NCBI RefSeq assembly: GCF_001949145.1
Contig: NW_019091458.1
Location: 302,170-328,586, forward strand
DNA: 26,417 nt
Direction of reading: 5' to 3'
Origin: Acanthaster planci
Lineage: Eukaryota; Echinodermata; Asteroidea; Valvatida; Acanthasteridae
Below, one piece after another: positions 1-9,604 of this stretch. The translations under genes were made by a program, and so were the position numbers. Every line of letters begins with the position of its first letter. Within the stretch, counting starts at the first letter, position 1. The notes under the pieces are model-generated. The model was not told where the DNA came from, did no database searches, and saw only the letters and a list, made by a program, of their open reading frames with translations.

Positions 1-253
1 ATGTTGGTGTGCATGCTGTTGGGCCCTGAACGGTGCTGATTTTACACTGTTTTCAATGGGGCTTGAATGAGTGGACTGGACCCTACAGAAATCAACAACT
101 GATCCCGAAAGTGTGGGCAGAAATATTTCAACTGTGTGCACAAGTCTGTTGAGTTGGATACAAGATGGTGACTGGAAATACTGTTAAGTGTTTACAGCGC
201 AGTCCCTTTTGTGTTTTGGTTCAATATTTGTCAAAATTAAGGTAGATCCTTCT

Positions 254-312
254 TTAACCCTAACAGTCCTTGGTCCTCCAACAGGTGAAGGATTGAGGAC
301 TGTTAGGGTTAA
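254..312. mobile_element. 51-bp self-complementary TTAA-flanked mini-element, copy 1
   Basis: TTAA at 254-257 and 309-312 flanks a 51-bp core that begins CCCTAACAGTCCT and ends AGGACTGTTAGGG, a perfect 13-bp terminal inverted repeat. The whole core folds on itself, with G-T pairs at core positions 14 to 16. TTAA target duplications with CCC...GGG termini are the signature of piggyBac-superfamily elements. A second copy (90 percent identical over 51 bp, same length) lies at 8254-8312. It is far too short to code for anything, so it would have to be mobilised in trans. Confidence 0.7.
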
Positions 313-1060
313 ATAATTAAATAATGTATGTGATTTAAATTTTTAGACTTTATTTTTGAAATGCTTTGGAAACACAGTTCTCAGTGCTCTATCAGATAAA
401 ACTTGAGAAAATATGTTAAATTTGCTTTTCAAAATATTCACTAAACAGAGATGTCAGGAATTTATCTGAATTTCACATACTGTGCACCTAGGCTTCTACT
501 AATGGCTTGTAATAACGGGCAATATTATGAGGAAAAATTGAACTGTGCCAGGTTAGGGCCAAATAATGTTTGATGGACAATTGCGACAGTTGCCCCCAAT
601 TCATCTTCTTTGATGTAGAGCAGTGCTGCACAGCAAATCATGAAACCCCAGAAGGCAGAACAGCCTTTTGCTCATGGTTATTGAAAATGGAGACTTCCCT
701 TAAATTATGCCCCTGCTGTTGTCGGTCCAAAGGTATTTTATGTCTATGATTGGACGCTTCATTTCATGAGTTTTACTATTAAAATTATGAAACCTAGATT
801 GCTCCTTGAACATGTTGAACATGTCTCAGGAGATATGGACCATTGATCGATGGTAATTTGTCATGGAACAGTCACGAACCATGAAGGAAAAGGAACTTTA
901 GGTCAGGAAAATGTGAGGAATTCCAGTATAGTGGGTGCATTCAACTAGCTTGCCCTGGTTACAAGGGTTTAACCTCATGCCTATCGTCTTTCATGGTTGA
1001 CACAATGCGCACAACCATCCCTAGGTCAGGCTTGCCCTAAAAGCTAGCCACAAGAACCCA
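313..1060. other. No gene recognised
   Basis: This is AT-rich sequence without a convincing coding exon, tRNA or complete repeat on either strand. The preceding 253 bases are likewise featureless. Confidence 0.5.
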
Positions 1061-1296
1061 AGGGTGGATCCAGGACCCATTTTTTTCGGGAGGGGGGGAC
1101 AAACTTGATTCTGGGGGACCAATTTTTTTTTTTTAATTTTTGAACGTTCCTTGAGGGGTTAGGCTACATTTCCACTTTTCAAAAGAAGGGAAATTAAATA
1201 GACCAAAAAGATCCTTTCATTTTTCAAGTGAAAACAATTTTTGCTCCTTTTTTGGTCATGACCCCAATTCCCCCCCCCCTTCCCGGATTCATTCCT
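1061..1296. mobile_element. Short inverted-repeat element (MITE-like)
   Basis: The left end AGGGTGGATCCAGGAC is complementary, with mismatches, to the right end TCCCGGATTCATTCCT. Inside the ends lie a G-run on the left and a C-run on the right, so the element could fold into one long imperfect hairpin. Elements of this look, with G-rich and C-rich subtermini, are common dispersed repeats in marine invertebrate genomes. I could not identify a clean target-site duplication, so the boundaries are approximate and the superfamily is not assigned. Confidence 0.5.
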
Positions 1297-1753
1297 CTTC
1301 TTACCTGTGTTACTTATGATGTAACCTGCCTCTTCACTTTGGAGATATCATCGGTCAGTCCACTCACACCATGACGCTAGCCAGCCTCAACGTTCATGTA
1401 GGCAGCCATGGCAGTACATTCACCTGGCAATGAGGCCTTCCCAAATCTAAACACAGGGAAAAATTACCAAAAATAAGAAGAAAAGGTCACACTGTAATGA
1501 TAATTTTTTACCCAAATGAGCAAAACATCCATGTTTCAATCTATCACCACATAGACTGTTATTGTGGGTCACTGTTAAATCCATAAAACCATACAGTGCG
1601 GGGAAGTTCTGTCAGCCTAAGCCGGCTGATTCGGAAAAGGTCCATCTTCAGCCAGTTGACACATGTACAAACAACAGGAGGTACCCAGACTGCTTTCTCA
1701 ACTTAACAAACTGTGTAAACTCTGGTGTGTGAGTGGCAGAAGAACCTCTGAAT
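1297..1753. other. No gene recognised
   Basis: Non-coding sequence between two transposon relics. No open frame of interest and no RNA gene is visible. Confidence 0.45.
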
Positions 1754-2163
1754 TTTACCCTAAAGAGCTGGGGGAGGGAATAGGGAATCTACCTTCCTTT
1801 AACATATTTTTCAATATTATCAAGGTGCATATTTTCTAGAAGCCTTCTGGAGTTTTTTGGAATAACTCTTTTTAGTCATTCTGACACCATTTTTGTGAAA
1901 ATCCAACATACCGTTCTCGCACAGCACATTTTTTTCTGAGAGAGGTCAACCAAGACGGATACTTTTCTGCTGCCATTCCAAACTTCTAAGTGACTGTCAA
2001 ACCATGACAGATTGAGATAAAACTTCAATATTTATACATGTACCGAGAAAGAAAGTCATGCATACAAAGTTTGTAAAAAATTCCAGCATTGGACAGCCCA
2101 ATTCTTGGGGGATTGCCGCAGGCTGTGAGGGGGTCCGACGTAACCAAGCTCTTTTAGGGTTAA
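1754..2163 (-). mobile_element. piggyBac-like non-autonomous element A (~400 bp)
   Basis: The right end reads AGCTCTTTTAGGGTTAA, with TTAA at 2160-2163. The left end reads TTTACCCTAAAGAGCT, with the expected TTAA mutated to TTTA at 1754-1757. The ends are thus inverted repeats of about 16 bp. Read on the - strand, the element is homologous to the one at about 20798-21182. Shared stretches include AAGAATTGGGCTGTCCAATG, a match around GAACGGT, and GTGTCAGAATGACT against GTGTCAAAATGACT. No transposase frame is present. TTAA targets and CCC/GGG termini indicate the piggyBac superfamily. Confidence 0.65.
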
Positions 2164-2758
2164 CTACTTGCTGCTGGGTGGATTTTTCTTGAGCAAGACA
2201 AGATGCCGGCTCATTTTCAAGATTTTCCATTTTCAAAGTTCTTCAAAATTTCATTATTTCATTTAATGGCCATTTATACCAAAATGAAGGACTCTTTGGG
2301 CACTATTCTAAAGCTGAAAGGTAAAATTCATTGACTCCTGAATATTTCAGCCAGGCCTGCAGCCTTGGAAAAAGAGCCCAGATTGTGCGGTGTTATATAA
2401 GATTCTTTTGTTCCCGAAACCGGCACAGTGCACTGCTGACCTCTTTTCAATAGGGGCCAGATTAGCGTGCAGCGGTGCTGTGTGCTCATCGCTGCGGTGG
2501 TGGAGCACTTTTGTCCCCCGGTGGTAATCCGCTCGTTCTCAATGCCTCAAACCGTGGTATACTGTTTCAAAACAAGGCTGGATTTTCTCCACTATTGAGA
2601 GCGAAAAAAAAGTAGGTAATGGCCAGCAGCTCAGTCTATTGTGCTGAGCACGGTCTTTCGTTATGAGGCCCAACTCTTTTGTCCCAGTTCTGGGCTCCCC
2701 GGCTCTGCATATAAAGCCTATATACTCGAAAACGCGTCGCCCGGCAGGAAGTGGTTAA
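2160..2758. mobile_element. piggyBac-like non-autonomous element C (~590 bp)
   Basis: TTAA at 2160-2163 is followed by CTACTTGCTGCTGGGTGG. The right end reads CGCCCGGCAGGAAGTGG followed by TTAA at 2755-2758. Its complement, CCACTTCCTGCCGGGCG, matches the left end as a terminal inverted repeat of about 17 bp. No transposase frame is seen. The left TTAA is the same four bases that end element A, so one element inserted at, or abuts, the border of the other. Confidence 0.6.
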
Positions 2759-2848
2759 GACGTTAGGAAGTACCAGGACCAAATCTACCTGCAAAAATCG
2801 ATTTCTTCACAGATGGCAAACATGACCGATAAGTGACAGCTTTTCTAC

Positions 2849-3558
2849 CTGCTGTTTTCTCCATCCACTGTTCTTGGTCCTCGTCACTGTCAGAGTGGCT
2901 GTCACTTGGGTCCTCACTGGAATTGAGTCTCCTGAGCCCGCTTCTTGAGAAGAACAAATAGGAGAAAAAATACGGATGTCATCACCGACTCTAGGTGTTA
3001 ACTTCAGCAGTGAAAACAGAGTGGTGACTTCATCATAAACAAATGAAAAAATGAACAAAAAATGTAAGCAGTATCTTTCCTTTGTGGAAAGCTGCATTGA
3101 ATTGTTGAATTTGGCAGACAAAGAAGTCACAGTACAAAGGTTTTGTATAGAATTGTTCATTTTGTTTCTGATATCTAGGGCCTTTTTACACACAGTCTTT
3201 GGACAAAGTACATGTACTTACCTTCACTGTCTGTGCTACAGCTAACATCAGAGCCATCTTCATCATTTTCTGTGAGGCCAAACTTGTAAGAGCTTCAAAG
3301 AGGCTGGGCTGGGCTCTACCTTCCTCAATCTTCCACAAATCTCCTGGTGGATTTTTTAGGATCTGGGAAGGTTGGCAATAAGACACATGTAACAGTACGG
3401 GGGAAAATGAGTAAACTCGTAGGAATAAAGTTCACTTTCTCAGTCCAGCTTGTCATTGAATAGCCTAGTGCAGGTAAGGAACTTACCCAGGTTCTGTGCT
3501 CTTCACTGATGCTGCCCACTCATTCCTTGCTCCATCATCTTCTCTTAATGACTTCCTC
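2849..3558 (-). CDS. Possible exons of an unidentified acidic protein
   Basis: Two splice-flanked open segments lie on the - strand. The first, 3558-3487, has acceptor TTTTATTGTAG and donor GTAAGT. The second, 2943-2849, has acceptor TTCTTCTCAAG and donor GTAGAA. Joined directly they keep one frame: the first encodes a charged segment containing EDDGARNEWAASVKS, the second a Ser/Asp/Glu-rich segment containing SEDPSDSHSDSDEDQEQW. Between them a 141-bp segment (3362-3222) also has good splice signals (CTTCCCAG and GTAAGT) but is open only in an incompatible frame, so it would be an alternative or poison exon. I recognise no family, no start codon and no flanking exons. It may be a decayed gene or chance. 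Confidence 0.25.
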
Positions 3559-4954
3559 CTACAATAAAAACAGGAAACAAAAACAATGCATTTCTTCAGC
3601 TTTTACTGTTGTCATAGCAACATCCGTCATTTATTGTTGAAGCCCCCTAACTGCGCGCCCCCAAACTTTAGCGCAGTTTCATTTTTTGCCTCCAGTGCCT
3701 TGCTGGAGCAACATTTTTACCTCAAATTTCAAAGTAGGTGAAATTTCATCAAACTCCCACTAATGTAATTCAAAACTCCTTATTTTACTCACCCACTACA
3801 ACTTGCCAATGACATTTTTATTTTGGCTCAATTTTCCAATTTTTTTTCCCTCAGTGCCAAATGGACACTTCTAAACCTGCCCAAAAATTAAAAATAATTT
3901 TTTAACAAACTTTTGTTTAAGTGTATGTAAATGTAGGTAATAATAGAAATCATCAAGTTTACAGAACTTCTCAAATGTTTAAATGGGGTTTCTGGTGATT
4001 TTTTCAAGTGCGCCACATGAGGGAACACAGTCAAGATGCAATGGCATGATTACTTAATATCCTCGATGTTAGTCGAGATATAGGCCTACAAGTACGGAAA
4101 GAAATCCATTACTGATGCCACTAATATTTCCCTACAGTGACCTAACATTATTAGGTACTACCAGCCATCTCAAAGCAATAAAAAAGTGTCCTAAAAGGTC
4201 AAAATTTTGCAGTGTAAATGTTGCTGGTATTCACTGAGAAAACACTTGAACACTTCAGACCAGTGTCATGAGGTTTCTTCCTCCATGGTACTTTTGTGCA
4301 CACGGTGTCAAGCAGCATCCATGTTACATCTACATTTATTTTATTCATTTATTTATCTGATCATCCACCAGCACATTTAGTGCCAATCACAGGGTGTGAG
4401 CGAAGAAGACAATGAAGAGATGTTCAGTTTTAGAGGTGGGAAGAAAAGCCCGGATAAGTGTACATCATCATACATTATGGAATTCTTTCTGAAATGTACA
4501 TGTAGGTCTATCCGCCTTGAGCAGAAGCACCCCCTCATTGGTCAAAAAGAGCCATGTCATGCATGTTGGTGGGGAGAGTTCATTTTGCTGGCAGCAACAC
4601 AACCCTGATGCATGTACTTCATAGTCTCCTGTGGTGCAGTTCCCACCAAAGGAGCCTCCGTTGCTAGGAAAATTGTGCCCTCTCATGGTCCCACCCAGGT
4701 CTCATGTACACTGTGCATAACCCTAACTGAAGAGACTGGAAGTGCCGTCCAATCTGGGCTAGGTGACAGGCCCAGGCTGAGGATAAGAACATGATTGATG
4801 GAGAAGTGATATTCTCCATGTTTAGGAGGTTTACCCCAAGAACTATGCAGTATGCCTATAGGATGTTGTTAAGTCACTAATCTGTGTGACTTGCGGCCAT
4901 GCTTATATGGGGTTGCAATGCTATCTGTTTTTTTATCCAGCCTTTGAGGTATAA
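3559..4954. other. No gene recognised
   Basis: Mostly AT-rich non-coding sequence. Several open frames of 60 to 72 codons near 4400-4800 overlap one another on both strands, lack similarity to anything I know and lack splice context. Confidence 0.45.
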
Positions 4955-5590
4955 TGAAAAGTGACGCATATTCAACTTTTTCAATCAAATTTTCAAGTGA
5001 GAGCAACCTTAAGGTACCCACATGTATAGCTCTTGAAAAATGTGTAATTAATGCTGGTTTTTAGACTTTAATACCAATCTTATTTTGCAAAATTGGAGGG
5101 TTTATTCACATATCTCCCGTTTTCTTCCCAACAATCACATTGTACTGAACAATCTGTGTGCATCACACCTCAGTGCACATGCGCAGGCCAATGGCCAATT
5201 TAGCAAGGTCAGTTTGTCCATATATGGAGGAGAGGGTAGAATCTTGTTATTATCGCATGAGTGACCTCTGAGCTGTGTGACTGGAGTTATACCATCAGGC
5301 AAGGTGCTGTGCCAGCTGTGACCGGTTATGGTTAAACAATGCCACCTTCAAAAATAGTCCAAATGACATGCGGAACTAGCTCTGCTATACTGGCCCTTGG
5401 CTGTCGTTGCATGTGCACTGTGTGATGCACACAAAATGTATGGTCCGATGCGATCGTTGGGAAGAATGATCAGGAAACCCTGGGTGATTTTTGGAGTAAA
5501 AACCCCCTTTAGCCTGGTACCTCAAGCTTAATGGTTGCTCTCATTCTCAAGGGAAAATTTGATTAAAAAATCGAATTTGTGTAATTTATC
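4955..5590. mobile_element. Fold-back element with long inverted repeats
   Basis: The left arm matches the right arm in reverse complement at several points. AATCAAATTTT at 4983 pairs with AAAATTTGATT at 5554. GAGAGCAACC at 4999-5008 pairs with GGTTGCTCTC at 5533-5542. GGTACC occurs on both sides. The strongest block is 5124-5189 against 5398-5465, sharing CTTCCCAAC and TGTGTGCATCACAC. Arms are roughly 180 to 230 bases with internal gaps, around a centre near 5190-5397. There is no coding capacity. Outer limits and target duplication are uncertain. Confidence 0.6.
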
Positions 5591-5930
5591 TACCCCCAAA
5601 ACTGAAGGGTCTGACGTCGGACCCAGCACAGACACATGACAGACTGAATGACTTCTGGCAGTCTGCTCTAACATGTCACACTACAGTACAAACTTCAACT
5701 CATTAAACTGTAAACTACTACATGTAAGTCAATCATGGAAACATTCAAAATTCCATGAACAGAATGTGCAATTAGCCTACATGTCCCTTTACAAACATAC
5801 CAAGGAGCGTTCCAAACCTTGTCGTATCCTGTCATCCCATTTTGCACATGCCGCGGCACCACAGACATACACGTGTAAACGCATAGACCACCAGTCTTGC
5901 GCGGTAAAATAAAGTTAAAAATCAGGGAGG
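5591..5930. other. No gene recognised
   Basis: Short non-coding interval between the fold-back element and the tRNA-like repeat. A 79-codon frame at 5673-5912 is unremarkable. Confidence 0.4.
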
Positions 5931-5995
5931 GGGGCTTGGGCCAAGTCCTCGTAGCGAAGTTCTGAGTTCAGAAGGTCTAAGTTCAAGTGTGAGTC
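5931..5995 (+). mobile_element. tRNA-like head of a SINE, decayed
   Basis: An A-box-like segment TGGGCCAAGTCC (5937-5948) is followed by a possible anticodon arm TTCTG...CAGAA with a shortened loop. AAGGTC then precedes a B-box-like segment GTTCAAGTGT (5981-5990). The order and spacing are those of a tRNA-derived RNA polymerase III promoter, but the T stem is poorly paired and no acceptor stem is present. It is therefore not a functional tRNA. The block AAGGTC plus GTTCAAGT is shared with the SINE at 9617-9754. The 3' end of the element is not resolved. Confidence 0.45.
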
Positions 5996-6164
5996 TTTGA
6001 CAATCCACTCATCTCCACAGCAACTGACAACAACTTAACACAGAAGTTACCAGCGTATCAGGAACCAAGTTTTCATTGACTTTTGTGTCAGGAATAAATT
6101 AATAGGCTAACACACAGCATGTTTGTATGTTTGTAAATGAAGTGTACATGCAATGTTAGATTTC

Positions 6165-6320
6165 TGGAACGCTGTTATGACAAGGTCCTTGGGACTTTAG
6201 AAAATTACCTTGTTATAATAATGACCTTGTATCATCAGTAATGGAAAACACAGAGAACAAAGACTTAGGACCTAAGATTGTCCTTGTTATACCCATGATC
6301 TTGTACGAGCAGTGTTCTTC
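6165..6320. repeat. Iterated CCTTGTTATAA-like motifs, possible pogo-type terminus debris
   Basis: Variants of TTATGACAAGG, CCTTGTTATAATAATGACC and CCTTGTTATACCCATGATC occur in both orientations within 150 bp. Ends of pogo/Tigger-type elements often carry palindromic TTGTTATAAC-like motifs, so this may be terminal debris of such an element. No transposase remains next to it. Confidence 0.3.
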
Positions 6321-6430
6321 TTACCAGTGTTCAACTGTACTTAAATGCCAAAGTTTGTCCGTCTGTCAAGAGAGACTGGGATTTTGCCTTCTCATCTGTG
6401 GTAATTAATCATCTAGTGATGCATCCAAGT

Positions 6431-6460
6431 GCCTGGCCTTCCCAAATTACAAGGCCAGGC
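6431..6460. repeat. Perfect 10-bp stem hairpin
   Basis: GCCTGGCCTT and AAGGCCAGGC are perfect inverted repeats separated by ten bases. No function can be assigned. Confidence 0.6.
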
Positions 6461-6607
6461 GTCTCATCCACATGTCAGTCAATTTACATGAACAGTACAT
6501 GCAATTTTAGAATTCTGGAAATACGTGTACTTTTAATAAAGGTATGCTAAAGTTGTTGAAACTAGCTTGGAAGATTTTTATTCATGCTGCAGCCAAGTGC
6601 CTGCTTT

Positions 6608-6706
6608 CAAGAGTTGACGAGACTGAGTTGACTTGGGACCTACATGTAGTTGACCTGACACGGAGTTGACTCGGGGCGAGTTGAGTCCAGACCAAGTTGA
6701 TGACTT
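6608..6706 (+). repeat. Degenerate minisatellite of GAGTTGAC units
   Basis: GAGTTGAC or close variants (TAGTTGAC, GAGTTGAG, AAGTTGAT) recur about every 14 to 16 bases, with one longer gap. The core resembles the complement of the CAACTCGAC motif iterated in the transposon ends at 7.15 and 10.87 kb but lies outside that element. Confidence 0.4.
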
Positions 6707-7141
6707 CACACTGATGGGTATACAGTGTTTTCATATTGCCATGTTTCGCAGGACCATATCCAAATCTTTAAAAAGGCAATTCACAAAGTCTAAGTTGCTC
6801 AGACTATTATTGACTGATCTACATCACCCTGATGCAGGCGCGTCAAATATCATTTCCAAAATTCAAATATGCACAGCATGCCAAAGAGAATCTGGGCTCA
6901 TGGGATGGCCTTGTATTAGCTGCACATACGGGGAGCACATCAGACCCAATGACTTGAGGTATAAACAATTTGGAAGATATGTGCGCAAAATCTAAGTGGG
7001 CATATAGGTTTACTAAAGTTACTCAAGTCGTTTTCACAGAAACGGGCCATGCACATGTACTGTAGCCAGTGAGTGTAGGCATGCCTCGTGTTGATTCCTA
7101 TTCCAACATGTAGGATCACTATCTCAACATGGTCTTTTCCT
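6707..7141 (+). other. No gene recognised
   Basis: The interval contains an open frame to 6995 with a C-x2-C and C-x2-C pair but no ATG near its beginning and no family resemblance. I do not call it a gene. Confidence 0.4.
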
Positions 7142-7145
7142 TTCT

Positions 7146-7280
7146 CCATGGGGATGTTGGAAAACTCGACCGTTTGCCAACTCGACTTCGGACAACTCGA
7201 CCGTTGAGACAACTAGACCTTTTGTCAAGTCGTCCGTTAGGACAACTCGACTCTGACAGAGAGACAACTCGACCAGTGAG
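7146..7280 (+). repeat. Left terminal inverted repeat with ~7 iterated motifs
   Basis: CCATGG, a short spacer, and then about seven variants of GACAACTCGACCGTT follow one another every 14 to 20 bases. The outer four match the right terminus in inverse orientation; the inner three have no counterpart there. Iterated terminal motifs are typical transposase-binding sites, which is an inference here. Confidence 0.75.
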
Positions 7281-7678
7281 ATCTCTACGTGTAATACTGT
7301 CATTTTCCCAGTTCCAGATCACGAAAATTATGCAGTCAGATTGCAGCTACAAAAAATCCTCATTTTCCAGTGAAATACGGTCACCATCCACCTTGTGCGC
7401 TAGATATACTACCAACTTAATTTCAAATTTTGAACTTTTAATTTGGATATACAGGATCGACGAAAGTGGCAACACTTTTTCTCGTTCTGGATTGGTTTCC
7501 TGAAAGTAACCATACGAGTGGCAAATCCATTTTCAGCCATAAAAGCGCTTATTTTCTTAATAAAAAATTTCTTGATTTAGAGAAAATTGGTTGAAAAATA
7601 AGAATTCCAATGAATTAAAAAGTGAATCATGTGTAAATTTCGACTCAACTTTTTGAAGCTGCACAGCGCAAGCCATCA

Positions 7679-9410
7679 ATGATACTACCTAGTGCTGCAC
7701 AGTTGACGAACCCATTACGTCACATACATTTCTGCAACGTACGTATCGTAGAGGGCCAAGTTTTCGAAGGTACACATTTTCGACGCTTGAAGAAAGATGC
7801 TCGTAATGGTCATGGGTACATGAGGGCTGGAGTTGTCGACATAGCTACCTTGTATGCAGTCAGTCTCCACAAACGGCAAGCAGGACATCCATTAACTCTC
7901 AGATGGTTCAGAAATTTTATAGGAAGATGGCCGGAGCTTCATGTGAAAAAACCACGAAGCTTGGACATATAAAGGGGCAAAAACTACATCCGAGGAAGTT
8001 GTCAAGGCATATTTCACTGAGCTTGACAGAATAATGACCACAGGCTAAAAGATGCCCCTGAGAGAATCTACAATATTGATGAAAAGGGACCCAATCATTC
8101 TCCACCACATATCAACAGTGCATCCAAGAGCACAGTTGCTGTCACTACAGGCAAGGGGTCTACTGTGGCAATCATTGGTTGGGGGAATGCCACTGGACAG
8201 CAACTTCCGCCATATTTCGTATTTCCAGGACAGAGGATGAGACAAGAGCTTCTTTAACCCTAACACTCCTCAGTCCTCCAACAGGTGAAGGATTGAGGAG
8301 AGTTAGGGTTAAGGCTGCACTCCGGGTGCCAGTGGAACTGTGACAGTGGCTGGTCCAACTCTGAAATTTTCATGGACTGCATTTCATCACATTTTTTAAA
8401 GTATGTCACAGACAGCCATGACAGCAGAGAGGATGAGCACATCCTTGTCCTTTATGATGGACATTCTTCCCACATCTCCCTGCCATTGATTGACTGGGCA
8501 AGAGAACACAGTATTGTGTTGTTTGTCTTACCAGCACATACGAGCGACGTCCTGCAGCCAGTGGATGTTAGATGCTTCGGGCCATTTGAGAAAATCTACA
8601 ATTCAATTTGCCCCCAACACACGCGTGCTCACTTTACGACAGGCATCGACAGATACTCCATCTGTGAACTTGCATGCAGAGCATACTCCAAGGCCCTATC
8701 CTCTGACAACTTACGAAGCTCTTTCAAGAAAACTGGCATCTACCCTTGCAACTATGAAATAATCGATGTCAGAAACCAGGAACCAGCCGAGGCGCTAAAT
8801 AGGACAGCAAGTGAGCCGAAAGATTTGTCTGAACCCCAACCAGTTGGTCCACAAGGTGACGGCAGTGGCAGCCTCCCTCACTCCGACTCCTGTGATCTCT
8901 TCAAAAAAAGAGAACAGATCATAGGCCAACGAGAGAAAGTACCAAGAAAGAGATGTCTCTCTTCAGTGACATCGGGAAAGGCCATAACTGAAGAAGCAGT
9001 AAGGAAGAAGATTGTGCAGTTTGTTGAAACGTCACCAAAGAAGACATCAACCAGAAAGAAGAAATAACACCCCACCAAAAGGGCAAAGAAAACAGAATCT
9101 GCTGCCATGGCTGCATCACAACACTGTGAGCCTGGACCAAGCCGAACAATCACATCCGGTCGTGATGTACATGTACCTTCTGATGAGGAAATTAACGAGG
9201 ACGAGAAATGCTGTGTGTGTGTCACCGATACCGCCCTATTGAATTTAAGGATTCACTCTATTTCACCTCATGGGCTCAGTGCATGTTCCAAAGCTGTTCA
9301 CATTGGGTTCACCTCAAGTACTGTTGTAATGTCACACAACTACGACTGAAAGACACATTTTTTGCCCGTGCCATGGTTTGCCATGCTATCAGTCCCCAAC
9401 AGAAGAGTAA
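7679..9410 (+). pseudogene. Dead pogo/Tigger-like DDE transposase with C-terminal PHD-like module
   Basis: The ancestral reading is recoverable across several frames. 7679-7969 holds a DNA-binding segment with HPLTLRWFRNFIGRWPEL and KPRSLD, typical of Tigger-type transposases. It is followed by a helical stretch around AKTTSEEVVKAYF. The DDE_1 domain follows: first Asp in YNIDEKG (codon 8078-8080), second in LYDGHSSHIS (8456-8458), third in LQPVDVRCFGPF (8564-8566), 36 residues after the second. A Lys-rich linker leads to a Cys/His-rich tail, CCVC, CSHWVH, then CPCH, ending with TAA at 9408-9410. Lesions: frameshift near 7970, TAA at 8046-8048 with a frameshift, a 55-bp insertion at 8254-8312, frameshift near 8335, TAA at 9065-9067, a TG expansion near 9211-9221, and a T loss near 9361. 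It cannot make active enzyme. Confidence 0.85.
8254..8312. mobile_element. 51-bp self-complementary TTAA-flanked mini-element, copy 2
   Basis: TTAA at 8254-8257 and 8309-8312 flanks a 51-bp core, CCCTAACACTCCTC... to ...GAGGAGAGTTAGGG. It interrupts the transposase between QELL and GCTPGASGT. Core plus one TTAA is 55 bases. Subtracting 55 puts the flanking segments back in one frame, which supports TTAA as the duplicated target. It differs from copy 1 at five core positions (9, 14, 15, 43, 44). Confidence 0.8.
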
Positions 9411-9604
9411 TTTTAAGTTCTTTCCCAGTATGTGCTTGGTTTACTTGAAGATCCAAAATGTAGAAAAGTCTTAAAAGTGGCAAAGTTGTAAAATTGAAAA
9501 AAATCTTTCAGTTAATGAATTTCTTTTCATGTTCAAGAGGATTGTGTTCATTTTGCCAAAACTAAATTATTCATTACGATGATAAAAACTAATTCCTTGT
9601 TTAT

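Noticed and set aside
254-312. Interstitial telomeric sequence (TTAACCC...GGGTTAA)
   Set aside because: Only single TTAGGG words at each end, in inverted orientation, with a non-telomeric interior and an equal-length second copy.
6666-6995. 109-codon frame with C-x2-C...C-x2-C
   Set aside because: It opens at TTG inside a minisatellite, has no early ATG, no splice context and no family resemblance; the four cysteines are likely chance.
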